A model generated the notes under the pieces. The model was not told where the DNA came from. It searched no databases and worked only from the letters and a program-made list of their open reading frames with translations. 16,883 nt of DNA from Candidatus Altarchaeales archaeon (GTDB lineage: Archaea; Altiarchaeota; Altiarchaeia; IMC4; SCGC-AAA252-I15), in contig WJJK01000202.1 of the NCBI GenBank assembly GCA_014729705.1, positions 1 to 16,883 of the forward strand. Direction: 5' to 3'. Made by a program: the position numbers and the translations under genes. Position 1 is the stretch's first letter. Each line of letters starts with the position of its first letter. Shown here piece after piece: positions 7,153 to 14,511 of this stretch.

Positions 7153-8259
7153 ATGGCAAGACAGCGTCTGACCAAGCGTGTAGCAGAGGACCTTACTGTG
7201 AAGAGCTATGGCGATAGTAAGGAGAGTAAGGGTTCTGGTATTGATAATGACCCGTACGACATGAATGATACAGGTCATGAATCCAACGACCCTAAGATTG
7301 ATGAGTACACCAGATCCGGTGACGATCCGTACGGAAACTGGGCTGAGAAGCCTCATGACAAGAATCCTGCTGTCGATGATGACAAGCGCGAGGAAACCGG
7401 TCATGCTCCTCTCGTCGACAGACGTACAGCATCTGAGGCTGTCGCTTCGGCTCGTAAGCTTGAGGAAAAGGCAGTCAAGTGTATCGTCGCTTCTCAGAGA
7501 ATCCTTCCAGGTGCATCTGATGATGATATCGAGGCTCAGGCCGCAGCTCTCATGCATATGACTGACGAGGGTATCAACGCTACTCTCTCTCGTCAGGAGA
7601 AGCTGGCTCAGAGTATTGGTAAGGCTGCTAGTGAAACTGCTGACGAAGTTCAGGAAGATCCTGAAGTAGCAGCGAAGCGCGAAAAGCTTGCTAACCTGAA
7701 GAAGGAAGCAGAAGAGATCGAAAAGGAGCTTAGCGCTGGTGATAAGTCTGAAGATGAGTCAGAGGACGAGTCTGAGGATAAGGAAGCTGCTAAGAAAGAG
7801 GATGATGAAGAGGCTTGCGATATGAAGTCTTCTGGTGATGAAGAGGATTCTGAGACCAAGCGTGGTCGTCAGCCTCAAGAAGAAGGCGACATAGAGGAAG
7901 AGCATAAGGAAGCCGCTAAGGAAGAGGACAAGGAAGCCGCTAAGGAAGAGGATAAGGAAGCCGCTAAGGAAGAGGATAAGGAAGAGGATAAGGAAGAGGA
8001 TAAGGAAGAGGATAAGGAATCTTCTGATGACTCTGACGATGAAGATGAAGACAAGAAGGAAGATGAGGAAGAGGGTAAAGAGGCCTCTGACGAAAGTCTT
8101 CTTGACAGCATCTTCAGTTCCGTGACAGCGTCCTCGAATAAGAAGGGTGCCTCAAAGATTAGTGGTTTGGTGAAAAAGGAAGCTTCTGAGGCTGGTGTTG
8201 ATAGCCTTGGAGATCTCTGGGGTACGCCCCCGGATGTTTCTGATGTCTTTGGTAACTAA
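7153..8259 (+). CDS. Acidic repeat-bearing protein, probable scaffold
   Basis: A 368-residue protein with a strong AGGAGGA ribosome site. The N-terminal 90 residues are polar with DPYDMND and DPYGNW pieces. Residues 91-195 are helical (RTASEAVASARKLEEKAVKC; later a Lys/Glu coiled coil). Residues 196-310 are almost only Glu, Asp, Lys, Ser and Ala, including the repeat block 252-287. The C-terminal 55 residues have LLDSIFSSV and KKEASEAGVDSLGDLWGTPP. High charge, coiled coil and position between the protease candidate and the decoration/capsid genes fit an internal scaffolding or core protein that shapes the procapsid and is removed on maturation. Scaffolds are hardly conserved in sequence, so the call is contextual. 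An abundant acidic internal head protein is the alternative. Confidence 0.6.
   Translation: MARQRLTKRVAEDLTVKSYGDSKESKGSGIDNDPYDMNDTGHESNDPKIDEYTRSGDDPYGNWAEKPHDKNPAVDDDKREETGHAPLVDRRTASEAVASARKLEEKAVKCIVASQRILPGASDDDIEAQAAALMHMTDEGINATLSRQEKLAQSIGKAASETADEVQEDPEVAAKREKLANLKKEAEEIEKELSAGDKSEDESEDESEDKEAAKKEDDEEACDMKSSGDEEDSETKRGRQPQEEGDIEEEHKEAAKEEDKEAAKEEDKEAAKEEDKEEDKEEDKEEDKESSDDSDDEDEDKKEDEEEGKEASDESLLDSIFSSVTASSNKKGASKISGLVKKEASEAGVDSLGDLWGTPPDVSDVFGN
7906..8013 (+). repeat. Nested 24-bp and 12-bp tandem repeats in the scaffold candidate
   Basis: Three copies of a 24-base unit (AAGGAAGCCGCT followed by AAGGAAGAGGAC or ...GAT) begin at 7906, 7930 and 7954. Three copies of the 12-base half unit AAGGAAGAGGAT follow at 7978, 7990 and 8002. 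They encode KEAAKEED three times, then KEED three times. Only the last base of the first 24-base unit differs (C for T), pointing to recent slippage expansion. Confidence 0.92.
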
Positions 8260-8273
8260 GTAGTATAGATACA

Positions 8274-8335
8274 CCTGAGTCTCCACGGGCGGGAGACTCA
8301 GGAATTTCAAACCCGCCCCAAGGTGGGGATTGGGT
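8274..8335 (+). promoter_or_regulatory. Structured leader RNA with possible pseudoknot before decoration/capsid genes
   Basis: An 11-bp perfect stem pairs CCTGAGTCTCC (8274-8284) with 8292-8302 around the loop ACGGGCG. Loop bases GGGCG (8287-8291) are complementary to CGCCC (8314-8318), which would make an H-type pseudoknot. The same downstream bases can instead form CCCCA/TGGGG (8316-8320 with 8324-8328, loop AGG), supported by ACCC/GGGT (8311-8314 with 8332-8335). No U-tract follows the first stem, so it is not a standard terminator. The element lies in the 99-base gap, and AAGGAGG follows at 8346. I infer an mRNA stability, processing or translation-control element for highly expressed capsid genes. 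Confidence 0.6.
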
Positions 8336-8358
8336 AAATCGCTCTAAGGAGGTTTCAC

Positions 8359-8904
8359 ATGATCGGAGAAGGCAGTGGCATCGTTCCTGACAGAGGGCTA
8401 AATATCCTCTATAGGGTGACGCTGAACACTCTGATGAACCTCACCGACACCGACCTGACGCAGGACAACACGGTCGGTAACACTCAGAAGACCAACAACA
8501 GTCGTCTGAGCTCGGATACCCCTAAGGGTCTCCTGGCTGGATCGATTGTCAAGGTTGGCACGACTAGTGGTACGGTCGTTGCAGCTGATGGTAGTAACGG
8601 TGAGTATGCAGTCGGCGTTGTGATTAACAACGCTGTAGGTTACCCGTTCGAATCTAGCTCGGGTGTAGCCAGCGGAAAGTGCCCTTACATTCATGGTTCG
8701 GGTACGGTCTTCACTACGGATCTGTACGAGACTCGTAACGCTGATAATTCGGCAGACCTTAGTTTTTCTGCCGCTGACCAGCTTTATGTTTCTCAGAACG
8801 GTCTTCTTACTAACGAAGCCAGTACCAGCGCTCAGGTCATCGGTGTGGTACTGATTGCGCCGTCGTCCACTGATCCTTTCATGGCCGTCCAGATGGCTAT
8901 CTAA
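8359..8904 (+). CDS. Probable capsid decoration protein
   Basis: A 181-residue protein with an excellent AAGGAGG site, immediately before the major capsid gene. It is rich in Gly, Ser, Thr, Val and short beta strands (LLAGSIVKVGTTSGTVVAAD; YAVGVVINNAVGYPFE; QVIGVVLIAPSS) and has no charged coiled coil. The segment GKCPYIHGSGTVFTTDLYET, then ADQLYVSQNGLLT, resembles small beta-rich head decoration or stabilisation proteins encoded next to capsid genes. Codon use is regular, as expected for abundant proteins. It presumably binds the outside of the expanded capsid. A minor capsid or fibre-type protein is the alternative. Confidence 0.6.
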   Translation: MIGEGSGIVPDRGLNILYRVTLNTLMNLTDTDLTQDNTVGNTQKTNNSRLSSDTPKGLLAGSIVKVGTTSGTVVAADGSNGEYAVGVVINNAVGYPFESSSGVASGKCPYIHGSGTVFTTDLYETRNADNSADLSFSAADQLYVSQNGLLTNEASTSAQVIGVVLIAPSSTDPFMAVQMAI

Positions 8905-8934
8905 ACCGCCGTGAGAAACAGGAGGACTTAAAAC

Positions 8935-9819
8935 ATGGCTGACACTCAGATTTCCAATGAACTGAAACAAGAGATCATTAGTCAGTATATCAAGACCGCT
9001 GCTGGTCGTGCAAAACTGGCTGCATCAATGATCCAGCCTCTACGTTTGCGTAGAGACTACACGTCTGTCGCTCGTAAGGCTTTCCTTGTTGAGCAGCTCC
9101 CTGATGGTGCGCTGCCGCTGTATGACAAGGATCCGAACGTCACAGCGTTTGTCGTCGGAGAGGAAGGCGAAAACATTCTCGCGATCACGAAGCCGCGTAG
9201 GGTGATCTTCCCTCTGTTTGAGATTGCTTCTAACCCAGAGATCCCGTTGACCCAGGTTAAGGAACGTCGTTTCGATCTTATCGAACGTGCTCAGGACCTG
9301 GCTAAGGCTCAGATCCAGGCTGCGGAAGACGCCCGTGCTTTCGACGTTATGGATGCTGTTGCTGCTAACGGTTTCGATAACCTGGACAGTTCTTATGTTA
9401 ATGCTCAGGTTAACACAGCCGCTCCGCTCACTCCGCCTGCTCTGATTGATGCGTTCGCGCGGATCGAGACGCATGACCTGCGTGTCGCCCGTATTTTCAT
9501 GAACGCTCTTGACTTTGCTGACGTGAGGAAGTGGGGACGTGACGTGCTCGATATTGAGACTCAGGGCTCCTTGCTTAAGACAGGTCTCCTGGCTACAGTT
9601 TGGGGCGCTCAGATCATCGTTACTCGTAAGGTGGCTCCTGGCTACGTTTACGTGTGCGCTGAGCCTGAGTTCTTCGGTCGTATTCCTGTACGTACCGAAC
9701 TTACGGTCCTGAGTGCAGACGATCCTAAGGCTCGCCGTATCGGATTCTCGGTATTCGAAAACCTTGGTATCGGTTGCCACAACCCGTTGGCTCTAACTCG
9801 TATTAAGATTGCTCGCTAA
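8935..9819 (+). CDS. Major capsid protein (HK97 fold)
   Basis: A 294-residue protein with AGGAGGA before the ATG. It forms the icosahedral shell. The helical N-terminus (NELKQEIISQYIKTAAGRAK) leads to an extended segment with LPDGALPLYDKDP. A long helix FDLIERAQDLAKAQIQAAED matches the spine helix of HK97-like capsids. AFARIETHDLRVARIFMNAL and WGAQIIVTRKVAPGYVYVCA match the P- and A-domain order, and FSVFENLGIGCHNPLALTRI is the typical last strand. The C-terminus ends shortly after (KIAR). Length is normal for the family. An intrinsic terminator follows 24 bases after the stop, so it closes the head transcript. It is the safest functional call in the window together with portal. Confidence 0.88.
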   Translation: MADTQISNELKQEIISQYIKTAAGRAKLAASMIQPLRLRRDYTSVARKAFLVEQLPDGALPLYDKDPNVTAFVVGEEGENILAITKPRRVIFPLFEIASNPEIPLTQVKERRFDLIERAQDLAKAQIQAAEDARAFDVMDAVAANGFDNLDSSYVNAQVNTAAPLTPPALIDAFARIETHDLRVARIFMNALDFADVRKWGRDVLDIETQGSLLKTGLLATVWGAQIIVTRKVAPGYVYVCAEPEFFGRIPVRTELTVLSADDPKARRIGFSVFENLGIGCHNPLALTRIKIAR

Positions 9820-9843
9820 GCGTAATCAATAGTTAGAATATAA

Positions 9844-9874
9844 GGGCTCCGGGATTATTCTCGGAGCCCTTTTT
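9844..9874 (+). terminator. Intrinsic terminator after the major capsid gene
   Basis: GGGCTCCG (9844-9851) pairs perfectly with CGGAGCCC (9862-9869). Two further inner pairs (one G-T) leave loop ATTATT, and TTTTT follows directly. This is a textbook Rho-independent terminator separating the head genes from the endonuclease-methyltransferase island. Confidence 0.93.
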
Positions 9875-9939
9875 ATTGCTTTTTTTGGATCATTAGAGTA
9901 TATTATAGTGCTGTTAGTATAAAACAAAAGAGGGTGTAG

Positions 9940-12339
9940 ATGAAGTTGAGCAAAGATCAACTAACGGACGAGGCACTAACAGCATTGTGTTGTGCTGGTA
10001 AAAGTGATAGAGATATTGGTAGACTCTATGGAATGACCGGCGAGGGTGTAGCATATCGAAGGAAGAAAATAGGGATAAAGAGGTCGGATAAACAGACCAA
10101 GCTTAAAAGAGCAGTAGATGTTTTATGGAACATTCCTACTAAAGATCTAGAGTCTGACTATTACAGTATGACTGTCTCTGAGTTTTCAAAAAAGTACGGT
10201 GTATCCAAAACAGTGTGGTTGCCTATAGTTAGAAAAAGAGGACTAGTTAGTAAATCAGAAAACAACTCAAAATATTATCCAGAATTCACACCGAGCCAAA
10301 AATCTTTAATTATAGGCAGCTTACTAGGAGATGGAGGAATTGAGGAGGGTGGTAGATATTTTGAGTCTCACAGTAAAAAACAGGAACAATACCTTTTGTA
10401 CAAAAAGAAGGTTTTGGAACCTTATAGCAGTCATGTCTACCCTTGTGATAATAACACAGGATTACGGTTTTACACAGTATTTCATCAAAATTTCATAAAA
10501 TATCGTGAGGTATTCTACCAGGATGGGCTTCCAGGGAAGGCAATCCCTCTTGAATTTATTAGAGATAATTGGGATGATAGGATAATAGCTTATTGGTTTT
10601 TAGATGACGGGTATTTTGATGATGAAAATAGAGTCCTATACATATACAATTTTTGCAGGGATAATGAACAGCTAAGAAAGTTTAGCGTTTTCCTCGAGGA
10701 GAAGTTTGGTTGGGGTTTTAAGACAGGAAGCACTAATCTTACTTTTTCTAAGAAGTACTATAAAGAGTTTTTCGAAATCGTTTTGAGGGTTGCTACCCCT
10801 GATGTTCTCTATAAGATCCCTGAAGATTTCCTCTCCCTGGAAGATGTGAAGAGGGTAGACATACAGAAGACCCCAACCCACCCTAAATTTTACAGAGTCG
10901 GTTCTGATGAAACTCGAAGGTATATGGAGTTGGAGCTCTTCAACCGGTACTGGGGCAAGCCTTTTCCTTACCCTAGTTTATCCGATGACAGGAAAAAGTA
11001 CCTGGCTATTAATTTTGCACGAAGACCGCAAGAGAAAGAAGTAGACGGAGTTCTGACTCACAATACATCAGGCATGGCTCTGTGTGAGAGTTTTTTTCCT
11101 AACATATACAAAGCCAGAAGAAAAGGTTATCGCCCTCCTGTAGACCTATGGAGGGATAGAGTCTTTATGGAGAAGTTAGTAAAAAACAGACTTAAATATG
11201 CAGATCGTATAAATGATTCGGCTATGCGAAAAGGTATGAAATTAATGCGAATTGCAGTGAGTAATTTCAAACCTACTGTAGCTCGCTATTTGTATGGTAA
11301 GTACAATGTAAATGGTAGAGTGTTAGACTATAGCGCTGGGTACGGTTCTAGGATGTTGGGTGCTATGTCGTTGGGCTTAGATTATGTGTGTTACGATCCG
11401 TGTATAGAAACTTCTAAGAATTTGAATGTTTTCGGGAAATTTTTGAAGGACAATATAGGAGGAGAGTATACTGTACGTTGTCAGGGATTTGAAAGAAGCG
11501 TAGAGTATAAGGAGTACTTTGGGGTAGCTTTTTCTTGTCCACCGTATTTCGATTATGAGGAGTACTCAAACGATCCAGAACAAAGTATCAAGGCGCACCC
11601 TAATTATGTAGATTGGGTAGAAAACTATTGGAAGAGGACTGTATACAACTGCAGTGAAGCCATCATAGAGGGCGGGTTCTTTGCCGTATGTCTTAGTCCT
11701 CAACAGTGTTTACCTTTGATACACTCTACTATTGAGGCTTGCCGAGAAATAGGACTTAATTTTGTAGAGGAAATTAGAGTTCCTTTTAAGCACATATATT
11801 CCGATGATAAGTATGAGGTTATTTATGTTTTCGTAAAAGGAGAGCCTCTTGAAGCAAAACCCTTTCCTGATATTAATATTAGAATTCCTTCTGAAAAAGC
11901 TAAAAAGAAGGAAAAGAAACGTAGAAGATTTTTAAAATCTTATGATCTACAAGGAGTAGAGGAAGCATTCAGGAGTTTAGCCTCCTCTTCGGGGATCTCG
12001 CGTGAGACTTATAAGAACTTGGGCATAAACGGTGTCCCGGTACATGTTATTGAGCGTAAGTTTGGGTCTTGGAATAAGTTTATCCGGGCGTGTGGCTTGG
12101 ATCCTCAGTACGAAGTCCAGACTTCGGTTCAGGTTGTTTTGGACTATTTTGAGGCGTGTGACAAAGAGGGGCGCTCTCTGTCGTTCTATGACTATGGAAA
12201 ATGTACTGCAGGGAAGTATCGTGATCGTCTGAAGCGTCGGTTCAACGCCGGACGCAAGTACCACGCCCTAAGAGACGATCTATTTAAGGCTGCTGCGGAT
12301 CCTTCGTTGAGGGGCGCGTTTTTGGATCTTTTGGAGTAG
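9940..12339 (+). CDS. HTH - LAGLIDADG endonuclease - DNA methyltransferase fusion (first paralogue)
   Basis: A 799-residue fusion; AGAGGG precedes the ATG. Domains: two helix-turn-helix-like units (about 18-46 DRDIGRLYGMTGEGVAYRRK; 76-102 VSEFSKKYGVSKTVW); a LAGLIDADG homing endonuclease with motif 1 LIIGSLLGDGG (123-133) and motif 2 IAYWFLDDG (216-224); a linker with PFPYP (341-345); an intein-like junction VDGVLTHN/T (368-376); and an amino-methyltransferase with SAM-binding motif LDYSAGYGSR (462-471) and catalytic motif SCPPYF (532-537). A basic linker (654-664) leads to a C-terminal segment with FGSWNKFIRACGL (708-720), typical of the homing-endonuclease-associated repeat. It would cut long DNA targets and methylate adenine-N6 or cytosine-N4. 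Motif IV has Cys where Ser/Asp/Asn is usual. The N-terminal half is more AT-rich than the C-terminal 120 codons, suggesting a mosaic origin. Confidence 0.85.
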   Translation: MKLSKDQLTDEALTALCCAGKSDRDIGRLYGMTGEGVAYRRKKIGIKRSDKQTKLKRAVDVLWNIPTKDLESDYYSMTVSEFSKKYGVSKTVWLPIVRKRGLVSKSENNSKYYPEFTPSQKSLIIGSLLGDGGIEEGGRYFESHSKKQEQYLLYKKKVLEPYSSHVYPCDNNTGLRFYTVFHQNFIKYREVFYQDGLPGKAIPLEFIRDNWDDRIIAYWFLDDGYFDDENRVLYIYNFCRDNEQLRKFSVFLEEKFGWGFKTGSTNLTFSKKYYKEFFEIVLRVATPDVLYKIPEDFLSLEDVKRVDIQKTPTHPKFYRVGSDETRRYMELELFNRYWGKPFPYPSLSDDRKKYLAINFARRPQEKEVDGVLTHNTSGMALCESFFPNIYKARRKGYRPPVDLWRDRVFMEKLVKNRLKYADRINDSAMRKGMKLMRIAVSNFKPTVARYLYGKYNVNGRVLDYSAGYGSRMLGAMSLGLDYVCYDPCIETSKNLNVFGKFLKDNIGGEYTVRCQGFERSVEYKEYFGVAFSCPPYFDYEEYSNDPEQSIKAHPNYVDWVENYWKRTVYNCSEAIIEGGFFAVCLSPQQCLPLIHSTIEACREIGLNFVEEIRVPFKHIYSDDKYEVIYVFVKGEPLEAKPFPDINIRIPSEKAKKKEKKRRRFLKSYDLQGVEEAFRSLASSSGISRETYKNLGINGVPVHVIERKFGSWNKFIRACGLDPQYEVQTSVQVVLDYFEACDKEGRSLSFYDYGKCTAGKYRDRLKRRFNAGRKYHALRDDLFKAAADPSLRGAFLDLLE

Positions 12340-12347
12340 GGGCTGCT

Positions 12348-14396
12348 GTGTACGATATACCTGAAGAAAAACTGAAAGAGTTACTTCTCATAAAAAAGAT
12401 GACGGATGCACAAGCGGCATTGTGTCTTGGCGTGAGTAAGGAGACAATACGAAGGCGTAGGGTAAAACTAGACCTACCGGCTAAGCCTAAGCGAAGAGAG
12501 AGGCCTCGTGGTCTAACAGAGGAGCAGGAGGTCCTCATACGAGAAATGTATGAGAGAGGCCACAACGACTATTATATAGCCTCGAAGATGCATGTAGGCC
12601 GTGAATGTCTTAGGAAGTGGCGCAGGAAGAATGGAGTTTCTTCTCAGACCAATAAAAAGGGACTCACCAAGGAAGATGCAGAGATCATGTCAGGTCTTCT
12701 ATCAGAGGGCCGCACTCTGACAGACATAGGGAAGAGTTTTGGTGTGCAGAGGACTTCGGTTGCAAGGTGTCTTAAGAGACACGGGTATACGTATGAGACA
12801 TACAGGCCTCAACACCCAGAGTGGGTAGACTCCTATACTCTTACTCACAGACAAGAACAAATCTTGATAGGAGATCTTTTAGGAGACGGCGCACTTGTTC
12901 CTACGTCTCCCCAATCAGCTTACATGCAGTTTGGGCACGCCATAGATCAAGAACAGTTTGTGCGGTGGAAGATGTCTGAAATGGAGCCCTTGAGCTCCAA
13001 TGTTTCCTCATATCTCAAGCATAATTCTCTGTTGTGTAAGACATGGACATCGCCGGTATTGGGCGAGTGGTATAAAACTTTTTATCCTCGAGGTAAAAAG
13101 GAGATATCATCTAAGATTATAGATATGTTGGGCGATCTAGGCCTGGCTGTTTGGTATATGGGAGACGGGTCTCTTATACGAAATACTCCTGTTATCCACG
13201 TAGGTTTATCTGTGGACGTCACTGCTATAGTGTCGGCTTTGAATAAAAAGTTTGGTCCTGTGTTTAAGGAGAAGAGATATGAAAAAGAGTGGCATATAAA
13301 GGTAAAGGACAGATCTGCTTTTTTTGGTATAGTCACACCACATATTATTGAATATTTTAGGTATAAAGTCCCTGAGGGGCACCAGAATCTTCTTAGATCC
13401 TGCGGCGGTTCTTTATTCATTAGGCCTGAAGAGTTTAAGACTCTTAGTATAGAGTCGCAAGAGGAGATTATCGATAAACTCAGCTCCTATTATAGAGCCC
13501 GTGGATTTCCGTATCCTTCATACGGGTATGCCACGATAAGAAGAGATTGCAGAGCTCTTTTGGATGTAGATGTAAGAGACATCTCATTTGCTCTTACGAG
13601 TTTAGTCGGGAGAAAAACGTGCAACAATTTTATGCGTCATAGGTATGATGCGCGGCGATATGATTCTGATCCTATGAGCCATTGGAGAGACCCTAAGAAG
13701 TACAGGAAGTTCATTCGTAATCGTCTCACATATTCAGATGGCTCAGTTACGGATTCTTCAATAAGAACGGGCATCTCCTTAAAAGGTATCCCAGCAAATT
13801 TCTCCCCTACATTAGCTAAGCATATCTATAAACGATATGGAAAACCTGGAGGCCGTGTCTTAGATTTTAGTGCAGGATACGGGGGGAGGCTTCTCGGGTG
13901 GATGTCTTCAGGCCTCTCAGGGACATATGAGGGCACAGAACCCTGCAGTAAGAGCTATCAAGGGCTCTGTCGTATGACTGAGTATTGCTCTAAATTTTTT
14001 GGGTTGGATCCAGGACAGGTAATCATTCACAGAGAACCATTTGAAGATGTTAATCTTACAGGTACATATGATATGGTGATGTCTTCTCCCCCATATTTTG
14101 GTTTGGAGAGATACTCAGAGGAAGACAACCAAAGTATAGTCAGATATCCTGATTACTCTGAATGGCTTGAAAAGTTTTGGGGTATTTTGGTATCAAGGGT
14201 GCATCATCATCTTAAGAGTGGTTCTCTTTTTATATATAGCATAGGGAACTATGGCTCTTATGATTTGGTGTCTGATATGAGAGAGGCTGTGTTAGGGAGA
14301 GGTTTCCTAGAGATGGACCATGACTTAAGATTTTATTATAGAAATGTATATAGGGGAACCACTAAGTCTGAAACAATATGCGTTTTCCGCAAGTAG
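12348..14396 (+). CDS. HTH - LAGLIDADG endonuclease - DNA methyltransferase fusion (second paralogue)
   Basis: A 682-residue fusion starting at GTG 12348, 8 bases after the previous stop, with GTAGGGG as a possible ribosome site. Three N-terminal helix-turn-helix-like units are seen (about 18-41 TDAQAALCLGVSKETIRRRR; 70-96; 122-146 RTLTDIGKSFGVQRTSVARC). A LAGLIDADG nuclease follows with LIGDLLGDGAL (173-183) and LAVWYMGDG (266-274), then FPYP (387-390), and a methyltransferase with LDFSAGYGGR (505-514) and SSPPYF (579-584). The methyltransferase half shares the NRLxY-SD, DSxxRxG, NFxPTxA, DxSAGYG, SPPYF and QSI...P.Y..W motifs with its neighbour, so the two are diverged paralogues. It lacks the HN/T junction and the C-terminal repeat. 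The endonuclease motif 2 has G-D where the first copy has D-D. Confidence 0.86.
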   Translation: MYDIPEEKLKELLLIKKMTDAQAALCLGVSKETIRRRRVKLDLPAKPKRRERPRGLTEEQEVLIREMYERGHNDYYIASKMHVGRECLRKWRRKNGVSSQTNKKGLTKEDAEIMSGLLSEGRTLTDIGKSFGVQRTSVARCLKRHGYTYETYRPQHPEWVDSYTLTHRQEQILIGDLLGDGALVPTSPQSAYMQFGHAIDQEQFVRWKMSEMEPLSSNVSSYLKHNSLLCKTWTSPVLGEWYKTFYPRGKKEISSKIIDMLGDLGLAVWYMGDGSLIRNTPVIHVGLSVDVTAIVSALNKKFGPVFKEKRYEKEWHIKVKDRSAFFGIVTPHIIEYFRYKVPEGHQNLLRSCGGSLFIRPEEFKTLSIESQEEIIDKLSSYYRARGFPYPSYGYATIRRDCRALLDVDVRDISFALTSLVGRKTCNNFMRHRYDARRYDSDPMSHWRDPKKYRKFIRNRLTYSDGSVTDSSIRTGISLKGIPANFSPTLAKHIYKRYGKPGGRVLDFSAGYGGRLLGWMSSGLSGTYEGTEPCSKSYQGLCRMTEYCSKFFGLDPGQVIIHREPFEDVNLTGTYDMVMSSPPYFGLERYSEEDNQSIVRYPDYSEWLEKFWGILVSRVHHHLKSGSLFIYSIGNYGSYDLVSDMREAVLGRGFLEMDHDLRFYYRNVYRGTTKSETICVFRK

Positions 14397-14425
14397 ACTC
14401 CAGCTATAGCTCCGGTCTGCATAAA

Positions 14426-14447
14426 GGGCTGCTCTTCGGAGTAGCTC
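14426..14447 (+). terminator. UUCG hairpin after the fusion genes, possible terminator
   Basis: GGGCTGCTC (14426-14434) pairs with GAGTAGCTC (14439-14447), 9 bp with two G-T wobbles, around the extra-stable tetraloop TTCG. TTCCTATTT follows, a weak T-rich tail. It comes 30 bases after the stop codon, so it likely ends or stabilises the island's transcript. A 10-base palindrome AGCTATAGCT lies just upstream at 14402-14411. Confidence 0.6.
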
Positions 14448-14458
14448 TTCCTATTTAA

Positions 14459-14474
14459 GCATAATCTCTTAATA
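14459..14474 (+). promoter_or_regulatory. Shared intergenic motif, copy C
   Basis: ATAATCTCTTAATA (14461-14474) is identical to 3151-3164 and 12/14 to copy B. It sits right after the UUCG hairpin and 38 bases before the preferred ATG at 14512. This fits a promoter restarting transcription for the metallopeptidase group. The CTGCAA seen after copies A and B is not present here. Confidence 0.5.
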
Positions 14475-14511
14475 ATCAATGCTATGTGTTCACTACACCT
14501 ACGGGCGTATT

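Noticed and set aside
7875..8111. Minus-strand Ser-rich open frame opposite the repeat block.
   Set aside because: It is the shadow of the Glu/Lys/Asp repeat codons, with no ribosome site and no plausible protein character.
9040..9780. Long minus-strand open frame (246 codons) opposite the major capsid gene.
   Set aside because: It lies fully inside a confidently recognised capsid gene and its product looks like antisense of biased codon use; no start signal supports it.
9885..9923. Possible sigma-70 promoter before the first fusion gene (TTGGAT with TATAGT or TATAAA).
   Set aside because: Spacing is 13 bases for TTGGAT-TATAGT and no good -35 fits TATAAA; the AT-rich gap gives such matches easily.
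14397..14460. Folded stretch that might be a tRNA or small RNA gene.
   Set aside because: Only a UUCG hairpin and a 10-base palindrome are present; no T-loop, anticodon arm or acceptor pairing could be found.
9823..14480. Direct repeat TAATCAAT at 9823-9830 and 14473-14480, flanking the fusion-gene island like a target-site duplication.
   Set aside because: Only 8 bases match and the flanks differ; such a short AT-rich match is likely by chance, and homing by LAGLIDADG enzymes does not leave target duplications.
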